A stretch of DNA of 64,000 bases from an uncultured Alkalilimnicola sp. (lineage in GTDB: Bacteria > Pseudomonadota > Gammaproteobacteria > Nitrococcales > AK92): the NCBI GenBank assembly GCA_937951875.1, contig CALGAN010000048.1, forward strand, positions 62,001-126,000, in the 5' to 3' direction. Positions within the stretch are counted from its first letter, which is position 1. Every line of letters begins with the position of its first letter. The notes below the pieces were generated by a model, which ran no database searches, was not told the origin of the DNA, and was given only the letters and a program-made list of their open reading frames with translations. Positions 1 through 8,187 of this stretch are shown here, in pieces. The translations under genes were made by a program, and so were the position numbers.

Positions 1-607
1 CGAACGGCTCCACCATCTGGTCCGCGCTGAACCAGCTCAGGTCGCCGCCGTTGGCGCCGCTGGCCTTGTCGATGGAGCGTTCCTTGGCGATGGCGGCGAA
101 GTCGGCGCCGCCCTCGAGCTGGCGGGTGATCTCCAGCGCCTGCTCCTGGGTCTCAACCAGAATGTGGCTGGCGTGATACTCCTTGGCGTCGCCGCCGTAG
201 CGCTCCTCGTACGCCTTCTTGAGCGCCTCTTCGTCCGGGCCTTGCTCGATCAGCTTCTCCACCATGCTCTGCGCCAGGATCCGGTTCTCGATCTGCTTCA
301 GGCGGGCGGAGACGTCCGGATTCTGGTCCAGCCCCTGCTTGCGCGCCTCCTGGGCCAGCAAGGTCATGTCCACCATCTCCTTGAGCAGCGCCTGGCGGTT
401 CTCGGCGTCGGCCAGCTCCGGATGGCCTTGGGTGATTTGCTCGAGCAGCAACCGGAAGGCCGGCTCGGTGATCGGTTCGCCGTTGACGACGGCGACGGCG
501 TCGGCGTCGGAGACCGGCACTTGCACGCGCTCGGTCTTGTCGCCGACGCAGCCGGCGGTCAAAGCGGCCGCCATCGCCAGGGCCAGCACGGAAAGTTTCG
601 TCTTCAT
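1..607 (-). CDS. PpiC-type peptidyl-prolyl isomerase lipoprotein (C-terminus cut by window edge)
   Basis: Foldase of the parvulin/SurA/PrsA type, expected to act on envelope proteins in the periplasm. Translation from the ATG at 607 gives a charged start (MKTK), a hydrophobic stretch and a lipobox LTAGC with Cys20, so it should be a lipoprotein. A helical SurA-like N-domain follows. The parvulin core begins around residue 145 (YHASHILVETQ) and continues into GANGGDLSWF, where the window ends after 202 codons. The missing C-terminus lies left of position 1. It sits downstream of bolA on the same strand, an arrangement common in gammaproteobacteria. The exact parvulin subfamily cannot be decided from the fragment. 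Confidence 0.88.
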   Translation of the reverse strand, partial: MKTKLSVLALAMAAALTAGCVGDKTERVQVPVSDADAVAVVNGEPITEPAFRLLLEQITQGHPELADAENRQALLKEMVDMTLLAQEARKQGLDQNPDVSARLKQIENRILAQSMVEKLIEQGPDEEALKKAYEERYGGDAKEYHASHILVETQEQALEITRQLEGGADFAAIAKERSIDKASGANGGDLSWFSADQMVEPF

Positions 608-625
608 GACAGTACCTTTGGTGGG

Positions 626-913
626 TTACGAGGACGCGCCGTCCTCTTCGGGAGTCAGGGCCTGGATGCTGAGTGCATGGATGGTGTCGGCCCGCATGGC
701 ATCACCCATGGCGTCGTAGATCATGCGGTGACGTTGGATCCGGCTGCGGCCGGCGAAGTCGGGGCTGACCACCCGTACCCGGTAGTGGCCACCGCCGGCG
801 CGCGCGCCGGCGTGGCCGGCGTGCAGATGGCTGTCGTCCCACACTTCCAGGCGTTCGATGCGCAGCGCCTGCGACAGCCGCTGCCGGATCAGCTCGACGC
901 GGTCGCCGCTCAC
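626..913 (-). CDS. bolA: BolA family protein
   Basis: Small BolA-fold protein of 95 aa, a class that works with monothiol glutaredoxins in iron-sulfur trafficking and envelope-stress responses. The GTG start at 913 overlaps the yciI stop as GTGA, which indicates translational coupling. Family signatures are the N-terminal helix RVELIRQRLSQAL, the segment LEVWDDSHLHAGH with its His residues, HYRVRVVSPDF and the C-terminal helix RMIYDAMGDAM. No ATG gives a better start. Clear homologue by pattern; a precise role (BolA versus IbaG-like) is not resolved. Confidence 0.85.
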   Translation of the reverse strand: MSGDRVELIRQRLSQALRIERLEVWDDSHLHAGHAGARAGGGHYRVRVVSPDFAGRSRIQRHRMIYDAMGDAMRADTIHALSIQALTPEEDGASS

Positions 914-1209
914 GGCAGCACCCGCTTGAACGGTCGCACCTGCACCGAGCGATAGACGCCGGCGGCGACGTAAGGGTCGGCATCGGCCCATTGCTGGGCC
1001 GCCTGCAGCGATTCGAACTCGGCGACGATCAGGCTGCCGCTGAAGCCGGCCGGGCCGGGATCGGGCGAATCGATGGCTGGAAAGGGGCCGGCCAGCACCA
1101 GCCGTCCTTCCGCCCTCAGTCGTTCCAGCCGCTCGAGATGCGCGGGCCGCACCTGCGCCCGCTTGGGCAGGCTGTCCGGCGCGTCCTCGCCGATGATCGC
1201 GTAGAGCAT
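910..1209 (-). CDS. yciI: YciI-like protein
   Basis: 99 aa protein of the YciI/YCII ferredoxin-like alpha-beta family, small dimeric proteins of uncertain biochemical role. The start reads MLYAIIGEDAPDSL, the central part has the usual AGPFPAID and GSLIVAEF strands, and the C-terminal half carries the typical ADADPYVAAGVY segment before a short tail. It abuts the yciB stop with no spacer upstream and overlaps bolA by 4 bases downstream, so yciB-yciI-bolA look co-transcribed. The yciB-yciI pairing is known in enterobacteria. Function is unknown beyond family membership. Confidence 0.85.
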   Translation of the reverse strand: MLYAIIGEDAPDSLPKRAQVRPAHLERLERLRAEGRLVLAGPFPAIDSPDPGPAGFSGSLIVAEFESLQAAQQWADADPYVAAGVYRSVQVRPFKRVLP

Positions 1210-1764
1210 TCAGTTCTCCTTGGTTTCCGCCTTGTCCGGATTGGGCAGATGGCGCGCCAGATAGAGCGCTTGCAGCACCGCGAACGCCACGGTCAGGCCG
1301 ATCATGCCGTAGAGCTTGAAGTTCACCCAGGTGTCGAGATCGAAGCCGTAGGCCACGTACAGATTCAGCGCGCCCACCGCCGTGAAGAACACGACCCAGG
1401 CCAGGTTGAGCCGCCGCCAGATCGCCTTCGGCAGCTTGACTTGCTCGGAGAGCATGCGTTCCAACAGGTTCTTGCCGCCGATCAGCTCGCTTCCCAGAAA
1501 GGCTAGACCAAAACCCCAGTTCACCAAGGTCGGTTTCCACTTGATGAAGTTCGGGTCGCGGAACAGCAGGGTGAGGCCGCCGAGCACGACGATCAACACC
1601 AGCACCAGCAGCTGCATGCGCTCCAGGCGCCGATGGCGGACGTAGAGGTACCCGCTCTGCAGCACGGCGGCGGCGATGGCGACCGCCGTGGCGACATAGA
1701 TCCCCGCCAGTTTGTAGGCGACGAAGAACAGCAGAACCGGCAGAAAGTCGAAGAAGAACTTCAT
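1210..1764 (-). CDS. yciB: Inner-membrane septation protein A (YciB)
   Basis: Polytopic inner-membrane protein of 184 aa from the ATG at 1764. The N-terminus MKFFFDFLPVLLFFVAYK is the standard YciB start; a longer frame starting at 1827 is not supported. Five hydrophobic segments are visible, with the conserved patch FIKWKPTLVNW between the second and third and the C-terminal VNFKLYGMIGLT. In enterobacteria YciB is linked to septation, cell-envelope synthesis and interaction with elongation/division proteins. It is divergent from yciO, with the shared upstream region at 1765-1882. Confidence 0.92.
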   Translation of the reverse strand: MKFFFDFLPVLLFFVAYKLAGIYVATAVAIAAAVLQSGYLYVRHRRLERMQLLVLVLIVVLGGLTLLFRDPNFIKWKPTLVNWGFGLAFLGSELIGGKNLLERMLSEQVKLPKAIWRRLNLAWVVFFTAVGALNLYVAYGFDLDTWVNFKLYGMIGLTVAFAVLQALYLARHLPNPDKAETKEN

Positions 1765-1882
1765 TTCGCGCTGCGCTGGCTTGAAAGACGGCAGCTTAGC
1801 ACAGTGCGCAGGAGGCATCCCGTGCACGCCGCGGAGACCGCAAGTCCGCTACAATGATCGACCCGACAGGCTGTGGACAGCT

Positions 1883-2509
1883 ATGACTCAGTACTTCCAG
1901 ATCCATCCGGATACTCCGCAGGCGCGCCTGATCCAGCGCGCGGTGGAGCTGATACGCGGCGGTGCGGTCATTGCTTACCCCACCGACACCACTTACGCGC
2001 TGGGCTGCCGCATCGGCGAGAAGTCGGCGCTGGAGCGCATCCGTCGCATCCGCCGGCTCGGCGAGCGCCACAATTTTACCTTGGCTTGCCGCGATCTGTC
2101 CGATATCGCCACCTACGCCAAGGTGGACAACCGCAACTACCGGCTGCTCAAGGCTTATACGCCCGGGCCCTATACTTTCATCCTGCCGGCGACGCGCGAG
2201 GTGCCGCGTATGCTGCAGCACCCCAAGCGCAAGACCATCGGCATCCGCGTGCCCGACCATCCGATCACCCAGGCCATCCTGGCTGAGCTGGGCGAGCCGC
2301 TGATGACCACGACCTTGCTCCTCCCGGACCATGAGTTGCCGATGAACGATCCGGAGGAGATCCGCGAACGGCTGGACAAGCAGATCGACCTGGTGGTCGA
2401 TGGCGGCATTGGCCGGCTGGAGCCGAGCACGGTGATCGACATGGCCGGCGACGTGCCCGAGGTGGTCCGGGTCGGCGAGGGCGATCCGACGCCGTTCATG
2501 CCGGCTTGA
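1883..2509 (+). CDS. yciO: L-threonylcarbamoyladenylate synthase family protein, YciO type
   Basis: 208 aa Sua5/YciO/YrdC-domain protein. The start ATG at 1883 yields MTQYFQIHPDTPQARL, as in E. coli YciO. Conserved nucleotide and carbamoyl-site motifs are PTDTTYALGC, the HNFTLACRDLSD segment and RKTIGIRVPDHP. TsaC/Sua5 members make threonylcarbamoyl-AMP for tRNA t6A37. YciO members share the fold and in E. coli have much weaker activity, so the biological role here is uncertain. A TACAAT -10-like element lies at 1850-1855 without a clear -35. The gene is followed 13 bases later by a membrane protease gene. Confidence 0.88.
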   Translation: MTQYFQIHPDTPQARLIQRAVELIRGGAVIAYPTDTTYALGCRIGEKSALERIRRIRRLGERHNFTLACRDLSDIATYAKVDNRNYRLLKAYTPGPYTFILPATREVPRMLQHPKRKTIGIRVPDHPITQAILAELGEPLMTTTLLLPDHELPMNDPEEIRERLDKQIDLVVDGGIGRLEPSTVIDMAGDVPEVVRVGEGDPTPFMPA

Positions 2510-2522
2510 GCAGGGGGCGCTC

Positions 2523-3182
2523 GTGTCTGAATTCGATTTCGTCCAAAAAATCGCGATCTGGGCGCTGCCGGTGCTGTTCGCCATCACCTTGCACGAGGTG
2601 GCGCACGGCTGGGCGGCGCTGATGCTGGGCGACCCGACCGCGAAGCGGCTCGGGCGGCTCAGCCTCAACCCCATCAAGCACGTCGATCCGATCGGCACCG
2701 TGCTGGTGCCGCTGGTCATGCTGCTGCTGCCGGGCGGGTTTCTGTTCGGCTGGGCCAAGCCGGTGCCGGTGACCTACGACAACCTGCGCAACCCGAAGCG
2801 CGACTCGGCGCTGGTGGCGGCGGCCGGGCCGGCGGCCAACCTGGTCATGGCCTTGCTGTGGGCGCTGCTGATCAGGCTGGTGCCGCTCATCCCGGGGCTG
2901 GGCGTGGGGCAGAAGATGGGCCTGACCCTGATGGGGCAGGCCGGCATTCTCATCAACGTCGTGCTGATGGTGCTGAACATGCTGCCGCTGCCGCCGCTGG
3001 ACGGCGGCCGGGTGCTGATGGGCGTGCTGCCCAACCGCCTGTCGCTGCAGCTGGCGCGGATCGAGCCCTACGGTTTCCCGATCCTGTTGGTGCTGATGGT
3101 GACCGGCCTGCTCGGCAGCATACTGTCGCCGGCGGTATTCGGTATCATGCAGGGCATTGCCCACGTGATGGCTCGGTTTTAG
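2523..3182 (+). CDS. Site-2 protease family (M50) membrane metalloprotease
   Basis: 219 aa membrane protein with the zinc-binding HEVAH motif (His24-Glu25-x2-His28) in its first hydrophobic segment and the second M50 signature NMLPLPPLDGGRV, whose Asp160 is the expected third zinc ligand. About five hydrophobic segments are visible and no PDZ domain, so it belongs to the short S2P group rather than RseP. Such proteins cleave substrates within the membrane; the substrate is unknown. The start is GTG at 2523. It lies between yciO and trpS, an order seen in many proteobacteria. Confidence 0.87.
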   Translation: MSEFDFVQKIAIWALPVLFAITLHEVAHGWAALMLGDPTAKRLGRLSLNPIKHVDPIGTVLVPLVMLLLPGGFLFGWAKPVPVTYDNLRNPKRDSALVAAAGPAANLVMALLWALLIRLVPLIPGLGVGQKMGLTLMGQAGILINVVLMVLNMLPLPPLDGGRVLMGVLPNRLSLQLARIEPYGFPILLVLMVTGLLGSILSPAVFGIMQGIAHVMARF

Positions 3183-3336
3183 GCGCCACCTGTTTTTCGG
3201 CAGATCGCCCGTGCCGGGCGGCTTGTGTGGCCGATCGCCGCACCCGGCGGTGATCGGCGCCGGCGGCCGGTATCATGAAGGCGTCGCCCTCGTACCGGTT
3301 GGCTCTGTTTTCACGCATTGGTTCTAGGAGGTTTCG

Positions 3337-4554
3337 TTGACCACCTCTCCCGCGCGGCCCAACCGCATCCTCTCGGGCATGCGCCCGACCGGCAAGCTGC
3401 ATCTCGGCCACTATCACGGCGTGCTCAAGAACTGGGTAAAGCTGCAGCAGGAGCACGACTGCTATTTCTTCGTGGCCGACTGGCACGCCCTCACCACGCA
3501 TTACGAGAACCGCTCGGTGTTGGCGGACAACGTCTGGGATCTGGTGGTCGACTGGCTGGCCTGCGGGGTGGACCCGGCGCGGGCCAAGATCTTCGTCCAG
3601 TCGCGGATTCCCGAGCACGCCGAGCTGCACCTGCTGCTGTCGATGGTGACGCCGCTGGGCTGGCTGGAGCGTGTGCCGACCTTCAAGGACCAGCAGGAGC
3701 AGCTCAAGGATCGGGACCTCGCCACCTACGGCTTCCTCGGCTACCCGCTGCTGCAGGCCGCCGACATCCTGATCTACAAGGCCGCCGGCGTCCCGGTGGG
3801 CGAGGATCAGCTTTCGCACATCGAGATCACCCGCGAGATCGCCCGCCGCTTCAACCACATGTTCGGCCGCGAACCCGATTTCGAGCAGAAGGCGGAAGCC
3901 GCGGCGGCCAAGATGGGCAAGAAGAACGCCAAGCTCTATTTCGATCTGCGCAAGCGCTATCAGGAGCAGGGCGACGCCGAGGCGCTGGTCGCGGCCCGGA
4001 CGCTGGTGACCGACCAGCAGAACCTGGCGGTGGCCGATCGCGAGCGGCTGCTCGGCTATCTCGACGGCACCGGGCGGGTGATCCTGCCCGAGCCGCAGGC
4101 GCTGCTCACCCCGGCCTCGAAGATGCCGGGGCTGGATGGGCGCAAGATGTCCAAGTCCTACAGCAACACCATCTCGCTGCGGGACGATCCGGCCGAGGTC
4201 GAGAAGAAGATGCGCACCATGCCCACCGACCCGGCCCGCGTGCGCCGCACCGATCCCGGCGAGCCGACCAAGTGCCCGGTGTGGGAGTTCCATAAGGTGT
4301 ACTCCGACCAGCAGACCCAGGATTGGGTGCTGCAGGGCTGCCGCAGCGCCGGCATCGGCTGTCTGGAGTGCAAGCGGCCGGTGATCGATGCGGTGGTCGC
4401 CGAGCTGACGCCGATCCAGCAGCGCGCCAAGGAATACGAGCAGAACCCGGAGCAGGTGCGCCGCATCGTCGCCGAGGGCTGCGAGCAGGCATCGGCGGTG
4501 GCGCGGGAGACCATGGCCGAGGTCCGGGTCGCCATGGGGCTCGAATACCGTTGA
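3337..4554 (+). CDS. trpS: Tryptophanyl-tRNA synthetase with probable 4Fe-4S site
   Basis: Class I aminoacyl-tRNA synthetase charging tRNA-Trp, 405 aa. The HIGH-like motif is at 20-28 (KLHLGHYHG) and KMSKS at 270-274. The TTG start at 3337 is chosen because a perfect AGGAGG (3326-3331) lies five bases upstream and the next residues lead straight into the Rossmann fold. Beyond the catalytic core, Cys313, Cys335, Cys342 and Cys345 form C-x21-C-x6-C-x2-C, nearly the 4Fe-4S motif described for Thermotoga maritima TrpRS (C-x22-C-x6-C-x2-C). The protein is longer than the roughly 330 aa E. coli enzyme. It overlaps scpA by one base. Confidence 0.95.
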   Translation: MTTSPARPNRILSGMRPTGKLHLGHYHGVLKNWVKLQQEHDCYFFVADWHALTTHYENRSVLADNVWDLVVDWLACGVDPARAKIFVQSRIPEHAELHLLLSMVTPLGWLERVPTFKDQQEQLKDRDLATYGFLGYPLLQAADILIYKAAGVPVGEDQLSHIEITREIARRFNHMFGREPDFEQKAEAAAAKMGKKNAKLYFDLRKRYQEQGDAEALVAARTLVTDQQNLAVADRERLLGYLDGTGRVILPEPQALLTPASKMPGLDGRKMSKSYSNTISLRDDPAEVEKKMRTMPTDPARVRRTDPGEPTKCPVWEFHKVYSDQQTQDWVLQGCRSAGIGCLECKRPVIDAVVAELTPIQQRAKEYEQNPEQVRRIVAEGCEQASAVARETMAEVRVAMGLEYR

Positions 4555-5363
4555 TGAGCGAGCCCAGGCAAGAGGAGCTGACGCGGCCCGATGGGCCGCG
4601 GCTGGTGCGGGTCCGCGGTCAGCCGCTGACCGATCTGCCGCAGGACCTCTACATCCCGCCGGATGCGCTGGAGGTGTTCCTCGAAGCCTTCGAGGGGCCG
4701 CTCGACCTGCTGCTGTACCTGATTCGGCGCCAGAATCTCGATATCCTCGATATTCCGATCGCCGAGATCACGCGCCAGTACATGCAGTACGTCGAGCTGA
4801 TGAAGGACATCAAGCTCGAGCTGGCGGCGGAGTACCTGGTCATGGCCGCCATGCTGGCCGAGATCAAGTCGCGCATGCTGCTGCCGCGCCCGGCCGGCGC
4901 GGTGGAAGACGAGGAAGACCCGCGCGCCGAGCTGGTGCGGCGGCTGCAGGAGTACGAGCGCTTCAAGACCGCCGCCGAGCAGCTCGACGGGCTGCCACGG
5001 GTGGCGCGCGACGTTTTCCCCGCCTCGGCGGCGGCGCCGGAGCGCAAGGTGGTGCAGCTGCAGCCCGAGGTCAGCCTCAAGGAGCTGCTGGCGGCGCTGG
5101 CCGAGGTCATGTCGCGGGCGGCGCTGTTCACCCACCACCAGGTGCGGCGCGAGGCGCTGTCGGTGCGCGAGCGCATGAGCGAAGTGCTGGCCCGGCTCGA
5201 CAGCGAGAAGTTCACCGAGTTCGTCGAGCTGTTCGCGCCCGAGGAGGGGCGGCTGGGCGTGGTGGTCACCTTCCTCGCCGTGTTGGAGCTGGTCAAGGAA
5301 TCCCTGGTGAAGCTGGTGCAGGCCGAACCCTTCGCCCCGGTCTACATCAAGGCCGCCGCCTGA
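4554..5363 (+). CDS. scpA: Segregation and condensation protein A
   Basis: Kleisin subunit of the Smc-ScpAB condensin, 269 aa. The ATG at 4554 shares one base with the trpS stop (TGATG). After a variable N-terminal 40 residues comes the kleisin signature FEGPLDLLLYLIRRQNLDIL, then the helical N-domain with EYLVMAAMLAEIKSRMLLP. The acidic linker and the C-terminal winged helix (FLAVLELVKESLVKLVQ) complete the family architecture. It is immediately followed by scpB, its partner. No smc gene lies in the window. Confidence 0.95.
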   Translation: MSEPRQEELTRPDGPRLVRVRGQPLTDLPQDLYIPPDALEVFLEAFEGPLDLLLYLIRRQNLDILDIPIAEITRQYMQYVELMKDIKLELAAEYLVMAAMLAEIKSRMLLPRPAGAVEDEEDPRAELVRRLQEYERFKTAAEQLDGLPRVARDVFPASAAAPERKVVQLQPEVSLKELLAALAEVMSRAALFTHHQVRREALSVRERMSEVLARLDSEKFTEFVELFAPEEGRLGVVVTFLAVLELVKESLVKLVQAEPFAPVYIKAAA

Positions 5364-5364
5364 C

Positions 5365-5988
5365 GTGTCGGAGCCCATGTCTCGTCCGCCGTTGACCCAT
5401 ATTCTGGAAGCCGCGCTGCTCGCCGCCGGCGAGCCCCTCGGGCTGGACCGCTTGCAGGATCTGTTTCCCGAGCACGAGCGGCCGGCGCGGGCCGCGCTGC
5501 GCCAGGCCCTGGACGATTTGGCCGAGCAGCTGGCCGATCGCGGCATCGAGCTCAAGGAGGTGGCCAGCGGTTTTCGCCTGCAGGTGCGGCAGGAGCTGGC
5601 GCCGTGGATTTCGCGGCTGTGGGAGGAGCGTCCCACCCGCTATTCGCGGGCGCTGCTGGAGACGCTGGCCATCATCGCTTACCGGCAGCCCATCACCCGC
5701 GCCGAGATCGAGGAGATCCGCGGCGTGTCGGTCGGTACGCCGATCATGCGCACGCTGCTGGAGCGCGAGTGGATACGCCCGGTCGGCCACCGCGACGTGC
5801 CGGGCCGGCCGACCATGTACGGCACGACCCGCAAGTTCCTCGACTATTTCAATCTCAAGAGCCTGGCGGAGCTGCCCAGTCTGTTGGAACTCCGCGATCT
5901 GGACGACATTCACCCCGAGCTGGACCTGCGCTTCCCGGAGGAGCACTCGCCCCGCGCGGCCGCATCGGAGACGGATGAATCGGTATGA
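5365..5988 (+). CDS. scpB: Segregation and condensation protein B
   Basis: Kleisin-associated winged-helix protein of the Smc-ScpAB complex, 207 aa. Two wHTH domains are recognisable: one near 10-75, and one around 90-160 with ALLETLAIIAYRQPITRAEI and the RGVSVG segment. The GTG at 5365 follows the scpA stop by one base; an ATG at 5377 is an alternative start that would remove four residues. It overlaps rluB by four bases (ATGA). The trpS-scpA-scpB-rluB run looks like one transcription unit. Confidence 0.94.
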   Translation: MSEPMSRPPLTHILEAALLAAGEPLGLDRLQDLFPEHERPARAALRQALDDLAEQLADRGIELKEVASGFRLQVRQELAPWISRLWEERPTRYSRALLETLAIIAYRQPITRAEIEEIRGVSVGTPIMRTLLEREWIRPVGHRDVPGRPTMYGTTRKFLDYFNLKSLAELPSLLELRDLDDIHPELDLRFPEEHSPRAAASETDESV

Positions 5989-6845
5989 GCGAAAAGCTGC
6001 AGAAAGTTCTAGCGCAGGCCGGCCTGGGCTCTCGCCGGGAAATGGAACAATGGATCCAGGACGGGCGGGTCAAGGTCAACGGCGAGGTGGCCAAGCTCGG
6101 CGACCGGGTCGAGCCCACGGACCGCATCGAGGTCGACGGCCGGCCGCTGCGCCAGGACGCGCCGGTGCCGAAGCAGGTCATCATGTACTACAAGCCGGTG
6201 GGCGAGGTCTGCAGCCGTCAGGACGACGCCAACCGTCCGCTGGTGTTCGATCACTTGCCGAAGCTGGCCAGCGGCCGCTGGATCAGCGTCGGCCGCCTGG
6301 ACGTCAACACGTCCGGGCTGCTGCTGTTCACCACCGACGGCGAGCTGGCCAATCGGCTGATGCATCCGTCCTACCAGATCGAGCGGCAGTACGCGGTACG
6401 GGTACTGGGCGAGGTCGACGACGAAATGCTCCAGCGACTGACCGAGGGCGTGGAGCTGGAGGACGGGCCGGCTCGTTTCGACGAGGTGGTGCGGCTGAGC
6501 GAGGGCGCGGCCAACGAGTGGTTCCGGGTCACGCTCCGGGAAGGGCGCAAGCGCGAGGTGCGTCGGCTGTGGGAGTCGCAGGGGTTGAAGGTCAGCCGGC
6601 TGATCCGCATCCGCTTCGGGCCGGTGACCTTGCCCCGCGGCCTGCATCGAGGCGGCATCCTGCCGCTCAGCGCCGCGGACACGGCGGCGTTGTATCGGCT
6701 GGTGGGGCTGACTCCGCCGTCGGAACCGCGAGCGCCGAACCGTTCCGCCGGTCGCGGCGCTCGCGCCGGGGCTCGGACGCGGGGAGGCGGAAAGCGCTCG
6801 CCGAACGGCGGCGAGCGGGGACGCGGAGCCCGGCGCGCGCGCTAG
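5985..6845 (+). CDS. rluB: 23S rRNA pseudouridine synthase (RluB/RsuA family)
   Basis: 286 aa RsuA-family pseudouridine synthase. An S4 RNA-binding domain (LQKVLAQAGLGSRREMEQWI) occupies the first 60 residues. The catalytic motif GRLDVNTSGLLLFT has Asp106 as nucleophile, and EGRKREVRRLWESQGL follows. The C-terminal 45 residues are a low-complexity Arg/Gly/Ser-rich basic tail, common in RluB homologues. RluB modifies U2605 of E. coli 23S rRNA; the linkage to scpB is the usual rluB context. The site specificity is inferred from family and synteny. Confidence 0.9.
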   Translation: MSEKLQKVLAQAGLGSRREMEQWIQDGRVKVNGEVAKLGDRVEPTDRIEVDGRPLRQDAPVPKQVIMYYKPVGEVCSRQDDANRPLVFDHLPKLASGRWISVGRLDVNTSGLLLFTTDGELANRLMHPSYQIERQYAVRVLGEVDDEMLQRLTEGVELEDGPARFDEVVRLSEGAANEWFRVTLREGRKREVRRLWESQGLKVSRLIRIRFGPVTLPRGLHRGGILPLSAADTAALYRLVGLTPPSEPRAPNRSAGRGARAGARTRGGGKRSPNGGERGRGARRAR

Positions 6846-6870
6846 CGGGGCGCGCCGTGGCGTTGGCGGC

Positions 6871-7317
6871 TCAGGCGCTGGCGCTGCGCGGCGCGGCCGA
6901 GGCGTAGCGCAGATACACGGTGTGCGCGGCGGCGCTGGCCGGAACGCGCACATCGGTGCCGAACAGCACGATCAGCCGGCGTATGCCGTCCTGCTTTTCC
7001 AGGAACTTGGCGAGCTGGCGCTCCACGGTGGGCTTGTCGAGCGCGCCGCCGAAATCGCGCAGCAGGTAGATGCCGAAGTGGCGGCTGCTGGTGATGTAGG
7101 CGAGCACGTCGCCAGGGGTGCGGGTGCGGGGGATGAAAATATGCTCGATGCCCAGCCGATAGAGCCCGTGTTCGGCACTCCAGTCGTACACGGCTCGTCC
7201 GGTGGTCAGGGACAGACGCTTGAAGTGGGCAAGCAGCTGGTCCGGCTCGGAAGTGTCAACGACTGCGATGCGAAAGTCGGAATCGATGACTTGTTCTAGG
7301 TTTTGTCTTTCTTCCAT
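6871..7317 (-). CDS. Orphan protein resembling the N-terminal module of Ycf46-like AAA+ ATPases
   Basis: 148 aa protein of unknown function. The pattern NLEQVIDSDFRIAVVDTSE, then a Trp-containing strand (YDWSAEHGLYRL), HFGIYLLRDFGGALDKP and RRLIVLFGTDVRVP recalls the non-catalytic N-terminal module that precedes the ATPase domain in Ycf46-type proteins. No Walker A or B motif is present and the frame ends before any ATPase domain would start. It is convergent with rluB. An upstream TATAGT element on its strand lies at 7351-7356. The family link is by eye only. Confidence 0.6.
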   Translation of the reverse strand: MEERQNLEQVIDSDFRIAVVDTSEPDQLLAHFKRLSLTTGRAVYDWSAEHGLYRLGIEHIFIPRTRTPGDVLAYITSSRHFGIYLLRDFGGALDKPTVERQLAKFLEKQDGIRRLIVLFGTDVRVPASAAAHTVYLRYASAAPRSASA

Positions 7318-7389
7318 GATGCCCGCCTCGATAGACGATACATTGTCCGTACTATAGGAGCATGGGGGCGCGAGGGTCTGTGCGCCAGT

Positions 7390-8175
7390 TCATGCTCTCG
7401 CCGATGGCCGCTCCAGCTGCAGGCTCAGCGCCTGTCCGTGCAGGTCGCGGCCGTCTCGTCCCAACAAGTACAGCAAGGAGCGCGCAGCCTGCTCCGGGAG
7501 CGGCAGCGTCCCTACATCCTCGCCCGGATAGGCGCTGCGACGCAAGGCCGTGCGTACCGGACCGGGATCGACGCTGTTGACGCGGATGTCGGTGCTGGTC
7601 AGCTCCGCCGCGAGGATACGCATGAACCCTTCCAGCCCCGCCTTGGTGACACCGTAGGCGCCCCAATAGGCCTTGCCGCGGCGGCCGACCTCGTCGCTCA
7701 GGAATACGATCGAGGCCTCGCCGCTCTTGCGCAGCAGCGGCAGGCAGGCGCGGGTCAGCAGGAAGGGCGCGCTCAGGTTGACCTGCTGCACCCGGTACCA
7801 GGCTTCGATGTCGTAGAGCTCGATGGGCGCCGGCTTGCCCAGCAGCGCGGCGTTGTGCACCAGCCCGTGCAGGGCGCCGAGCTCGCGCTCCAGGGTGGCG
7901 GCCAGTTCCTCGTAGTGATCGGGCGTGGCGCCCTCGAGGTTGAGCGGGTAAATGGCCGGCTGCGGCCCGCCCGCCTTCTCGATGGCGTCGTAGGTCAGCT
8001 CCAGTCGGCGCACGTCCTTGTCCAGCAGCACCACGGTGGCGCCGCAGCCGCCGGCGGCGACGGCCAGCGCGCTGCCGATACCGGCGGCGGCGCCGGTGAT
8101 GAGGATCACCTTGCCCTTGAGCAGGCCGGCGGGCGCCTCGTAGTCGGCGGGCAGAACAAGATTGGCTGCGGTCAC
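7390..8175 (-). CDS. yciK: YciK-type short-chain dehydrogenase/reductase
   Basis: 261 aa classical SDR. The nucleotide-binding GAAAGIG is at 28-34, the structural Asn in HNAA at 108, and the catalytic triad is Ser160, Tyr174 and Lys178 (YGVTK). Substrate is unknown. In Pseudomonas aeruginosa the homologue PA3173 precedes mupP and ubiG; here one gene (the squalene-synthase-like ORF) is inserted between. All of 7390-11910 is on the minus strand with short gaps, so transcription with the upstream genes is likely. Confidence 0.87.
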   Translation of the reverse strand: MTAANLVLPADYEAPAGLLKGKVILITGAAAGIGSALAVAAGGCGATVVLLDKDVRRLELTYDAIEKAGGPQPAIYPLNLEGATPDHYEELAATLERELGALHGLVHNAALLGKPAPIELYDIEAWYRVQQVNLSAPFLLTRACLPLLRKSGEASIVFLSDEVGRRGKAYWGAYGVTKAGLEGFMRILAAELTSTDIRVNSVDPGPVRTALRRSAYPGEDVGTLPLPEQAARSLLYLLGRDGRDLHGQALSLQLERPSARA

Positions 8176-8187
8176 GTCAGTCCCTCG

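Noticed and set aside
626..1540. Minus-strand 304-codon frame containing BolA at its end
   Set aside because: The first 200 codons read out of frame through yciI and yciB and are Arg/Ala-rich. Only the last 95 codons, from GTG 913, are BolA.
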